The notes beneath the pieces were generated by a model. The model ran no database searches, was not told the DNA's origin, and saw only the letters and a program-made list of their open reading frames with translations. Position numbers and translations under genes: made by a program. This document shows positions 9,401 to 16,341 of a DNA stretch of 35,650 nucleotides, piece after piece. The first letter of the stretch is position 1, and every line of letters starts with the position of its first letter. Source of the stretch: Chryseobacterium jejuense (lineage in GTDB: Bacteria > Bacteroidota > Bacteroidia > Flavobacteriales > Weeksellaceae); NCBI RefSeq assembly GCF_017877355.1, contig NZ_JAGIPR010000020.1, forward strand, positions 1 through 35,650. The letters are read 5' to 3'.

Positions 9401-11264
9401 TTGAAAATTGTGTCGGAGGATTACAAAGTAAAGGGCAGCTAATAGAAGTAAACATATTTTTGGAATAACCAGTACCATCACCTAACTTTCCATTACTATT
9501 GTCTCCACAAGCTTTTAAATCTCCATTGATATTTTTTACTAAGCTATAATAATATCCCAAAGAAATTTCCATCGTATCTGAATAGGAACCAACTTTTTTA
9601 GGGGATGTAAAATACGAAACTCCACTAATTGGACCATGCCCCAACGATGTACTGGCATTATTCCCCCATGACCAAAGTGTTCCATCTGTTTTGCTTGCAA
9701 AAGTAGTACCGATTCCTGCTGCTACATTTTGCCAATTGGTTTCTGTTCCTATTTGGGTAGGAACCAATTTTCCAACAATGGTTCCATCTCCCAGCTGCCC
9801 AGTGGAATTGTATCCCCATGTCCATAGTGTACCATCTGTTTTGCGTCCTACAGAATGATCACTTCCAGCACTAATACTTTGCCAATTTGTATCGAATCCG
9901 ATTTGAACCGGAGCCCATTTATCAACTTGTGTGCCATCTCCTAATCGTCCATAATAATTCAGTCCCCACGCCCAAAGTGTTCCATCTGTTTTTAATGCCA
10001 GGGAATGCTGCGACCCCATTTCAATACTTTTCCAATTTGTACCTGTTCCGATTTGAGTGGGTACAATTCTATCGATATTGGTTCCATCTCCTAGCATCCC
10101 CCAATAATTATATCCCCAGCTCCAAAGCGTTCCATTGTTTTTTATCGCAAGCGTCTGAAAACCTGAAGTACGAATACTTTGCCAATCTGTTGCTGTTCCG
10201 ATTTGAATTGGGATAAATCTATCGGTTTTAGTTCCATCTCCTAATTGTCCATAATTGTTACGTCCCCAGGCCCATAACGTTCCATCTTTTTTAATGGCTA
10301 ATGTATGAGCATATCCACCACTAACACTTCGCCAATCCGTTGCTGTTCCAATTTGGATAGGAGTATCTCTTTCAATTGTGGTTCCGTCCCCTAATTGTCC
10401 ATATTTATTATCTCCCCATACCCATAATGTTCCATCTGATTTTATTCCCATCGAGTGATTAAGTCCTGCAATAATACTCTGCCAGCAGCCTGAAGGAATT
10501 GGTGTTTCTACATTAATTACGTTTTTAAAAGCAGGCCCCCAAGCTCCCGTATTATCTTTGATACGGATGTTAAATACATGCAAACCATTAGCTGGCAAAG
10601 CAATTCCTGTTTTGGTCAGTTGCTCATAAGTACTGTTAAAGTTACCATCGTTGGCTAATACCGGAGTACCATTTCCTTCTCCCGGATCGGTATCCCAGAA
10701 ATATTCGGCCTGTGAAAGAGAAATCACATTTGACGTTACAGGTTGCTGAACATCAATAACATTGCTAAAAACTGGGCCCCAGACACCCGTATTATCTTTA
10801 ATTCGGACAGAGAATTTGTGCAAACCATTACCTGGTGTAACAATGTCTGTTTTGATCAGTTGTTCGAAAACACTGTTGAAACTTCCGTCCGCAGCCAATA
10901 CCGCAGTACCATTTCCTGCTCCTGGATCAGTATCCCAAAAATACTCTGCCTGAGAAAGAGAAATCACATTTGAGATTACAGGTTGTTGTATATCAATGAC
11001 ATTAGTAAAAACCGGGCCCCAAGCTCCCGTATTGTCTTTGATACGGACAGAGAATTTATGCAAACCGCTACCTGGGGTAACAATATCTGTTTTGATCAGT
11101 TGTTCAAAAACACTATTAAAGCTCCCATCCGTAGCCAATACCGGGGTACCGTTTCCTGTTCCGGGATCGGTATCCCAAAAATATTCAGCCTGGCTTACGA
11201 ATACTTGTGCCGGACACAGTATTACCATAAGCAAAGCGATTATACTATAGATATAATTTTTCAT
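6480..11264 (-). CDS. Giant T9SS-exported protein with three RCC1-type propellers
   Basis: The 1594-residue protein starts with a signal peptide (MKNYIYSIIALLMVILCPAQ). Three tandem repeats of about 80 residues (about 23-258) begin SQAEYFWDTDPGxGNG and contain IRIKDNTGxWGPxFxNVI. Three blocks of seven RCC1-like blades follow, at about 260-612, 708-1058 and 1152-1500. Fibronectin III-like domains (CNPPxQF to TTYYWWV) separate the blocks at about 612-705 and 1058-1150. The last 80 residues are a type A T9SS sorting domain nearly identical to that of the 3292-6171 product. Each block opens with GCW and closes near a Cys-Pro. It should lie on the cell surface or outside the cell; its target is unknown. 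It starts 19 bp after the beta-helix gene, so co-transcription is likely. Confidence 0.9.
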   Translation of the reverse strand: MKNYIYSIIALLMVILCPAQVFVSQAEYFWDTDPGTGNGTPVLATDGSFNSVFEQLIKTDIVTPGSGLHKFSVRIKDNTGAWGPVFTNVIDIQQPVISNVISLSQAEYFWDTDPGAGNGTAVLAADGSFNSVFEQLIKTDIVTPGNGLHKFSVRIKDNTGVWGPVFSNVIDVQQPVTSNVISLSQAEYFWDTDPGEGNGTPVLANDGNFNSTYEQLTKTGIALPANGLHVFNIRIKDNTGAWGPAFKNVINVETPIPSGCWQSIIAGLNHSMGIKSDGTLWVWGDNKYGQLGDGTTIERDTPIQIGTATDWRSVSGGYAHTLAIKKDGTLWAWGRNNYGQLGDGTKTDRFIPIQIGTATDWQSIRTSGFQTLAIKNNGTLWSWGYNYWGMLGDGTNIDRIVPTQIGTGTNWKSIEMGSQHSLALKTDGTLWAWGLNYYGRLGDGTQVDKWAPVQIGFDTNWQSISAGSDHSVGRKTDGTLWTWGYNSTGQLGDGTIVGKLVPTQIGTETNWQNVAAGIGTTFASKTDGTLWSWGNNASTSLGHGPISGVSYFTSPKKVGSYSDTMEISLGYYYSLVKNINGDLKACGDNSNGKLGDGTGYSKNMFTSISCPLLCNPPTQFSTTGVTSTTATINWTASSSAPSGGYTYLYSTHPIVGGIDGTTTSTKAVLTNLLPNTTYYWWVASDCKSSEGNWISGGSFTTLPTNETGCWQSVSSGNRHSTGIKTDGTLWAWGNNDYGQLGVGITGAKNTPIQISAMNNWLKTDIGYYHTVAIKTDGTLWTWGKNDYGQLGDGTTTDKATPTQIGTAADWVNIAAGEYYTLALKANGTLWVWGRNDKGQLGDGTNIDKNIPIQIGTANNWKMISSRSEHTLAIKTDGTLWAWGDNWGGKLGDGTGTIRTSPIQIGTATNWRSIDAGDDHSVGLKTDGTLWAWGRNTGGQLGDGTIIDRVTPTQIGTETNWHSVGAGNEHSAGLKTDGTLWAWGRNDYGQLGDGTRSIRTIPTQIGTASDKQSIAVGIGTFAINTNGFLTATGINTSGQLGDGTFISKKIFVPVACPVSCNPPSQFLSSNITSATATLSWTAATTAPNGGYSYLYSTNSVLGGIEGKVISTTANLTSLLPNTTYYWWVGSNCGSNQPNWIPAGSFTTLPTSATGCWESVSSGSFYSVGIKSDGTLWTWGSNGSGQLGDGTTVPKNTPIQIGTGNNWLKVSAGDSHTVALKTDGTLWTWGDNQQGQLGNGTTISGSIPMQIGTATDWVNISGGDYYTLGIKSDGTLWAWGYNGNGQLGDGTTIRKTVPVQVGIANDWKMVTAGSSHTLAIKTDGTLWGWGSSGYGRLGDGNSTSVVISTPIQIGTATDWKTVSAGSFHSIALKTNGTAWGWGDNFEGQLGDGTTTLRNTPTQIGTATDWKDVATNHFNSSVGIKANGTHWAWGRNTYGQLGDGTKIARLVPTQIGTATDRKMIAAGPYTTLAINTNGFLSATGRNEFGQIGDGTIINKPIFVPIACPTGNLAITEVSPKADLLKVYPNPVQDILTISYDQKILFVTVYNAAGQLILTKAINDTKGTIDASGFVSGVYLVKINAVNDFVKTVKVIKR

Positions 11265-11283
11265 ATTGTTATCTCATTAGAAA

Positions 11284-12471
11284 TTATTTAGAAAAACCAG
11301 ATCCATTGATATTCAAAGTACCGCCACTGATAGTTCTTGGAGTTGCTAAATAATTTACCTGAGGTTTATTGCCAACATTTGCAGGCCAATAATTAGACCA
11401 GCTGTTAGAACCTCCATAGTGCCCCGCATCATTTCTGGTTAAATCTAAATCTGTGTATTTTACATCAGGATTTCCTGCATTTACATTCATTCCGGTTACC
11501 GTGTATGCTGTATTGCTAAAATTCATATTCACAGATCCTGAATTGTTACTTTGGGTCATAGTCCCATCGGTTACAAAAGGATTGGTAGATAGATTGTAAC
11601 TGGCTGTTATATTAACATTGGTACTGTAAGTTTGAATACAGGCATTAGTCTGTCCTATCACAAAAGAGATAGCATTGTTCATAATGGCAATATTTCCAGT
11701 ACCTGTATTATTATTCAGACTAATCCACAAAGGAGCTACATCACCAGAAACCGTACTATAGATTGAATTATTAATAATTTCATTAGAACCTCCATTTTTA
11801 ATCCCGTGAACAGATATACGACCACTAAAATTATTATAAAATTTAAAATCATAAAAAGGTTGTGTATAGGACAGTACATCATCAACGATATTACCAAAAA
11901 CCTCTACATCAGATGTCGCCATGTAAGACTCCTGTATATTAGAGCTGGAACGAACGGTAATAAACTGAGCTTTATTAGCCGTAGCTCTTCCGTGGGAAAA
12001 GTTAAGGGCTCCTCTAACGATACAACCCGAGGTGTTTGTGGTTACATTAGATTGATTAGCATACACATTATTCAGATCACAGTTTAAAAGATTGAGGGTA
12101 GTTCTTCCTCCTGTTGTAGGCCCGCTTGCTACTACATTGTAAATCGTAAAGTTTCCTGAACTTAAATTATTTATGGTTACTACTCTTCCCGCTGCCGGAT
12201 TGATGGTAATGGTTCCCTGAACAAAATATTTACTATAATTGGTTTCAGAAACAAAGGTTAACGATTTGTTGATGGTAAGATTTTCAACATAGGCAGCACC
12301 GTTCGTTTTGGGCTGAATGATGATTCTGTCTCCATCCGAAGCTGCAGTAATAGCTGCACTTACCGTAGAATAAGCTCCACCGGTTCCGCCATTTCTAACA
12401 TATAAATCGGCTGCAAAAGCCATAGTACTTGATAAGCCTGTGAAGGCAATGATTAGTAGTTTTTTTGTCAT
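11284..12471 (-). CDS. Secreted right-handed beta-helix (pectin-lyase-like) protein
   Basis: The 395-residue protein has a signal peptide ending MAFAAD. The segment LYVRNGGTGGAYSTVSAAIT, followed by DGDRIIIQPKTNGAAYVENLTI, is the usual start of parallel beta-helix proteins. Short Asn-rich strands with NNSIYST, MNNAISFV and similar turns fill the middle, as in pectin-lyase-like solenoids. The C-terminus (YWPANVGNKPQ to GSGFSK) carries no sorting domain, unlike its operon partner. No catalytic lyase residues could be assigned, so a binding or structural role is as likely as an enzyme. It is the first gene of a probable two-gene operon and has a leader of about 330 bp. Confidence 0.8.
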   Translation of the reverse strand: MTKKLLIIAFTGLSSTMAFAADLYVRNGGTGGAYSTVSAAITAASDGDRIIIQPKTNGAAYVENLTINKSLTFVSETNYSKYFVQGTITINPAAGRVVTINNLSSGNFTIYNVVASGPTTGGRTTLNLLNCDLNNVYANQSNVTTNTSGCIVRGALNFSHGRATANKAQFITVRSSSNIQESYMATSDVEVFGNIVDDVLSYTQPFYDFKFYNNFSGRISVHGIKNGGSNEIINNSIYSTVSGDVAPLWISLNNNTGTGNIAIMNNAISFVIGQTNACIQTYSTNVNITASYNLSTNPFVTDGTMTQSNNSGSVNMNFSNTAYTVTGMNVNAGNPDVKYTDLDLTRNDAGHYGGSNSWSNYWPANVGNKPQVNYLATPRTISGGTLNINGSGFSK

Positions 12472-12802
12472 GATCGTATAAAAATTGATTGGTTTATTAT
12501 TAATTTTTTGATTTTTAGTTTCTCAAACAGGTCTAAGAGCATTTCTTTTCTTCAAATCAATAGCGAAATACCTATTTATTGTATTATCTCTTTTTTTGAT
12601 TTAAAAAAATAGTCCGATAAGTCATATTGATAAAATACGACTTGATGCTAAAGGCATTGTGAGGACTTAGTAAGATTTACATTGTTGGAAACAATGTGTT
12701 ATGATGAATTCGTACAATGAGTGTGTTCATGGTTTAATTAGTTTTAAGGTTTAGGTTTTTAGTTTTTTAATTGACAACAGTATCCGTTATGATCTTATAT
12801 TG
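12472..12802 (-). other. Long leader of the beta-helix/propeller operon
   Basis: The stretch between the promoter block at 12810-12878 and the start codon at 12471 contains no open frame worth calling. It holds small dyads. ACATTGTT pairs perfectly at 12679-12686 and 12690-12697. A weaker dyad (12621-12628 with 12634-12641) pairs fully only as minus-strand RNA, using G-U. The related gene at 3292-6171 has the same promoter but a leader of only about 65 bp, so about 270 bp is extra here. Confidence 0.4.
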
Positions 12803-12809
12803 TCGAATA

Positions 12810-12878
12810 CAAAAGTATCTTTTTATTATGGATCCTGAAATAGCTGAATAAAAAACAACGGTAATTTCATCTCTATAC
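12810..12878 (-). promoter_or_regulatory. Promoter block of the beta-helix/propeller operon
   Basis: On the minus strand TACTTTTG (12810-12817) lies 19 bp after TTTC (12837-12840), and GTATAGAGATGAAATT (12863-12878) lies farther upstream. All three elements match the block at 6238-6301, with the same 19-bp spacing. Confidence 0.65.
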
Positions 12879-12995
12879 AGATATTACAATATTTTTAAAA
12901 AGTTTACTGTACATTTGATTCTTTCAATTTTTGTCTGGTGGTCTGTAATTAGACTAAACTATTAAATCAATAGAAGTATACATAGGCTTCTTTTG

Positions 12996-13196
12996 TTACA
13001 AACACTCTTCTGCTATGGTAATGATGTCTTCTACCATACGACTTTTGGGATTTATAACACTCAAATTCATATCATACGATTTTCCTTTCCAAACCAAAGT
13101 ATGGCTTCGGTACCTTCTGCCTTCAATGGGGTCCTAATAAAGGCAATGTTTCATCAATTTTTTGTTCAAAAATGGCTTTTATTTGAAACCTTTTTG
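12996..13196 (-). pseudogene. Decayed small gene of unknown family
   Basis: One minus-strand frame ends with EGRRYRSHTLVWKGKSYDM and then NLSVINPKSRMVEDIITIAEECL followed by TAA (12996-12998). Just upstream, another frame reads IKAIFEQKIDETLPLLG. The two pieces look like one protein split by a small indel near 13130-13140. No start codon is clear. The composition is protein-like, but I do not recognise the family. The flanking stretches 12886-12995 and 13197-13237 hold nothing else I can support. Confidence 0.4.
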
Positions 13197-13237
13197 AAAA
13201 AATAGTTAATATTAATGTACAACAAAGAGGTCACACG

Positions 13238-13367
13238 CAAAACGTTTACCCTGCCTGAAATGAAAATCCCTATAAAAGAGAAGACTACTTTATCTTTATA
13301 TATGTTGGGAAAGAGCTGCCATTATGAATTATTATCTTTAATTCTCTCAACATATGTAAACGTTTTG
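13238..13367. promoter_or_regulatory. Inverted operator-like sites upstream of the RidA-like gene
   Basis: CAAAACGTTTAC (13238-13249) recurs as its exact complement GTAAACGTTTTG at 13356-13367. Each site contains the palindrome AAACGTTT. The second site lies just before TAAATTTG (13383-13390), a good match to the Bacteroidota -7 box about 50 bp before the start at 13440. Binding by a dimeric regulator is inferred. Confidence 0.4.
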
Positions 13368-13439
13368 AAAAATGATTGAGTCTAAATTTGCCTCATTAAT
13401 TCACCTCATCAGATATCTACATTCAACATTTCATAAAAC

Positions 13440-13976
13440 ATGATTCACTTTAAAAACATTCTATATCAAGGAAAATATCTCCTGATTTCATCAATTTCTA
13501 TAGTTTTGTTTGCAAGCTGTTTGCAAACTGAAAATGATAAAACCAATAATCAAAAAAATATGACAAGTATCGCGTATAAGAACCCGGAAACATTATTTGA
13601 CCCGACACCTTTTGCCTTTTCCCATGCTACCAATAGTCTGGGTAACGGAAACTATGTATTTATATCCGGACAAAGTGGTGGTGAAGACTTACATCACAAC
13701 CTCTCTAAAGATTTTAGACAACAAGTTCAATTCGCTTTGCGAAACTTAGAAACAGTGCTTAAAGAATACGATTTGAAGCCTGATGATGTTCTAAAAATCA
13801 CAGTACTCATTGTTGATAACAATCAGGAGAGACTCAAGATATGGACAGAAGAAATGCATAAAGTATGGAAAAACAATAAGTTTCCAGCAAGTACTTTAAT
13901 TCCTGTTCCAGGATTAGCACTGGATGGCATGATGATAGAAGTTGATGCCATAGCTTTTATGCCTCATAAAGAGTAG
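13440..13976 (+). CDS. RidA/YjgF/UK114-family lipoprotein
   Basis: Residues 1-27 form a lipoprotein signal ending FASC, so Cys27 would be lipidated. Residues about 55-176 are a Rid-family domain: YVFISGQSGG, a QVQFALRNLETVLKEYDL helix, LKITVLIVDN, FPAST and IEVDAIAF. RidA enzymes use a conserved Arg after the PAR motif to hydrolyse reactive imines and enamines. Here that stretch reads FPASTLIPVPGLA without Arg, so RidA-type deaminase activity is doubtful and a binding role is possible. A periplasmic or outer-membrane place is inferred from the lipobox. It is a single gene convergent with kup. Confidence 0.8.
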   Translation: MIHFKNILYQGKYLLISSISIVLFASCLQTENDKTNNQKNMTSIAYKNPETLFDPTPFAFSHATNSLGNGNYVFISGQSGGEDLHHNLSKDFRQQVQFALRNLETVLKEYDLKPDDVLKITVLIVDNNQERLKIWTEEMHKVWKNNKFPASTLIPVPGLALDGMMIEVDAIAFMPHKE

Positions 13977-14045
13977 GTGCGTGAAGCATATTAATGTGTA
14001 GATTTAAAATAGGGTAATCAATTGTTTCATTGAGAGCATGATAAA

Positions 14046-14082
14046 AGGTTCGGGCAAAAATCTTCGATTTTTGCCCGAACCT
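14046..14082. terminator. Bidirectional terminator between the RidA-like gene and kup
   Basis: A perfect 17-bp stem (14046-14062 with 14066-14082) encloses a TTC loop. The stem itself holds A5/T5 runs next to GGGC. It sits between two converging genes (stops at 13976 and 14159), where a shared terminator is expected. Confidence 0.75.
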
Positions 14083-14116
14083 AACCTATAACCTATAACC
14101 TATAACCTATAACCTA
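14083..14116. repeat. AACCTAT heptanucleotide array
   Basis: Almost five head-to-tail copies of AACCTAT directly follow the terminator stem, whose last bases (AACCT) resemble the unit. It is non-coding and lies 40 bp from the stop of kup. Length variation by slippage is likely. Confidence 0.85.
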
Positions 14117-14158
14117 AGCTTAAAACAATACTGAATCTGTCTAATATAACAGAAGCCC

Positions 14159-16111
14159 TTACCCTTTCCGCTCAAGTTTATTTTCAGCAAAAGGAACCAC
14201 TACTAATGGATATTGCTCTGTTTCAATATGGCTTTTATCCAGTCCGAAATTGATATAATCTTTTACAGAAAGGTAGCGCAGATTATAATATCCTTTCATC
14301 ACAAAATTCTTCCAGAATGGCATTCTATTATCGTAAGAAAGGAAGCTATCCATAATCATAAATTTAAAATCACCTATTTTATTCTGTTGATAAGCCTGTT
14401 CCAGAGAGTCTTCAACATCTACTTCATGGTTTTCGATCATGTCATTAACCACCTGTTTGAAATAGTACCCAATTCTTGGATCTTCACGAAACCCAAGATC
14501 AAACTGAATATAATAAACATCATTCCGGATAATGGTCTCTACAAAATATTTTTGTGCATAAGGTTCATCCAGAATATTAACATGTACAAACCAATAAATA
14601 TCAGCACGCTTTGGAAGCCCGAATTTCAGGATTGAATCCATCACCGTTTTTTCAATTCTTTTTTCAGAGTCCGAAGTGGTAAGATAAACCAGGTTGGTAG
14701 CATATTTCGGAAGTTTTTCATCTGTACTTAGCTTGGCTAACAATGGAAGATAATCTGAAAATTTCACAAAAGACTGGATATCCAATTTGATCTTTCTTCC
14801 CCGCCACCAGATATACATAACGGCAAATAATGAAAAACCAAGCAACAGAGTAATCCACCCGCCTTCTTTCACTTTTTGAAGATTAGCTGCTAAAAAGCTT
14901 AATTCAATGGTTAAAAAGATCCCTGTAATTAATATATTCAATATAAGCGGGACTCTTTTTATACGAAGATAGGCATTGATTAAGATGGTACTCATCAACA
15001 TTGTAAGCGTCACACTCAGTCCAAATGCTGCTTCCATTTTAGTACTTTCCTTAAAATAAAGTACCATTCCCACACATCCACACATTAAGAACCAGTTAAT
15101 AGCAGGAATATAAAGCTGGCCTTTCACATTGCTAGGGAAAAGCACCATGTGTTTGGGCCATATATTGAGGCGTATTGCCTCATTAATTAAGGTGAAACAG
15201 CCGCTTATCAATGCCTGAGAAGCAATAATGGTTGCCAATGTTGCAATACATAGTGCTAACCAGAAAATTGATTTCGGAACAATATGATAAAAAGGGCTTA
15301 AGCTTCCAACTTCTTCTCCCACATGGTTCAAAAGCCATGTTGTTTGACCAGCATAACAAAGAATAAGGGCAACTTTTATAAAGATCCAGGTGATTCTGAT
15401 ATTGTTTCTTCCACAATGTCCCATATCGCTGTATAATGCCTCAGCACCAGTTGTACATAAGAAGATACTTCCCAGAAACCAAAATCCTTTAGGTTCATTC
15501 ACCAGCATCTGATAGGCATAATAGGGATTTAAGGCTCTGAAAACTTCCCAGTTATCCCCTATTGCCATCACTCCTATAGTACCGATGAATCCAAACCAGA
15601 TGATCATGGCCGGGCCAAAAACCTTTCCTATTTTATCTGTTCCAAACTGTTGAAACATAAAAAGTAATACTAAAATCCCGATGATGACTGGAACGGTATT
15701 TAATCCGGGAACTACTGCCTGAACTCCTTCTACCGCTGAAGAAACAGAAATGGGTGGAGTGATGATTCCGTCTGCCATTAAAAAAGCACCACCAGCCATG
15801 GCTATAAACACCAGCCACTTGCCGCTAAACCGCCGTACGAGGGCATAAAGTGAGAAAATTCCACCTTCTCCTTTATTGTCGGCCTGTAGCGTGATGATGA
15901 CATATTTGACGGTGGTCTGGAAAACCAAGGTCCAGAAGATACAACTCAAACTACCAAGCGCAATGGCTTCTGTAATGATCTTATTGTGAAAAACAGCATT
16001 AAGTGTATATAATGGAGAGGTCCCAATATCACCGAATACAATTCCTATTGCAATCAGGGATCCTGCAAGGGTGATTTTCTTATGAAAATCTAGACTGTTC
16101 TGTCCGGACAT
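14159..16111 (-). CDS. kup: Low-affinity potassium transporter Kup
   Basis: The 650-residue product is a KUP/HAK/KT-family potassium uptake protein, which imports K+ with protons through the inner membrane. Family signatures are GDIGTSPLYT (27-36) at the end of helix 1 and GEGGIFSLYALVRR from residue 81. The N-terminal part, about 15-440, is a series of hydrophobic helices, as expected for twelve spans. A soluble C-terminal domain, about 445-650, follows. Length matches the family. The start (MSGQNSLDFHKK) gives the usual short cytoplasmic lead. It is a stand-alone minus-strand gene; the 230-bp upstream gap shows no recognisable riboswitch. Confidence 0.95.
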   Translation of the reverse strand: MSGQNSLDFHKKITLAGSLIAIGIVFGDIGTSPLYTLNAVFHNKIITEAIALGSLSCIFWTLVFQTTVKYVIITLQADNKGEGGIFSLYALVRRFSGKWLVFIAMAGGAFLMADGIITPPISVSSAVEGVQAVVPGLNTVPVIIGILVLLFMFQQFGTDKIGKVFGPAMIIWFGFIGTIGVMAIGDNWEVFRALNPYYAYQMLVNEPKGFWFLGSIFLCTTGAEALYSDMGHCGRNNIRITWIFIKVALILCYAGQTTWLLNHVGEEVGSLSPFYHIVPKSIFWLALCIATLATIIASQALISGCFTLINEAIRLNIWPKHMVLFPSNVKGQLYIPAINWFLMCGCVGMVLYFKESTKMEAAFGLSVTLTMLMSTILINAYLRIKRVPLILNILITGIFLTIELSFLAANLQKVKEGGWITLLLGFSLFAVMYIWWRGRKIKLDIQSFVKFSDYLPLLAKLSTDEKLPKYATNLVYLTTSDSEKRIEKTVMDSILKFGLPKRADIYWFVHVNILDEPYAQKYFVETIIRNDVYYIQFDLGFREDPRIGYYFKQVVNDMIENHEVDVEDSLEQAYQQNKIGDFKFMIMDSFLSYDNRMPFWKNFVMKGYYNLRYLSVKDYINFGLDKSHIETEQYPLVVVPFAENKLERKG

Positions 16112-16341
16112 AATGATTTAGTTTTTTATGCAAATTAATCAAATTCCAAATTGAAATGATACATACACTATTTTTTTTAAACAATTCAATAAAAATGATG
16201 ATTATTTGACTTCAAAAGATCATATTTTTAAGAAAAAAAATAAAGGTAAAAAACTAAAAATCAACAATATAAATCAATCACCTTTAAAACAAAGCAACTA
16301 TAGAATGGCAGTCTTTGTTGTATGCTCTTTGGAATCAGAAT

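Noticed and set aside
3600..10500. Regular repeats of about 150 bp that might suggest a repeat array of CRISPR type
   Set aside because: The repeats are coding RCC1 blades, too long and too diverged for CRISPR repeats, with no spacers.
9887..11291. Several plus-strand open frames opposite the start of the three-propeller gene
   Set aside because: They mirror the 80-residue and RCC1 repeats of the minus-strand gene, which has a signal peptide and clear domains.
12993..13205. Plus-strand 70-codon open frame
   Set aside because: The opposite strand reads more protein-like (decayed gene at 12996-13196), so this is its shadow.
13215..13379. Plus-strand 54-codon frame starting MYNKEVTRKTF
   Set aside because: No recognisable domain or start signal, and it covers the inverted operator-like sites. 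It could be real, but I cannot support it.
14083..14116. Telomere-like look of the AACCTAT array
   Set aside because: It is internal, short and between ordinary convergent genes; a slippage array is sufficient.
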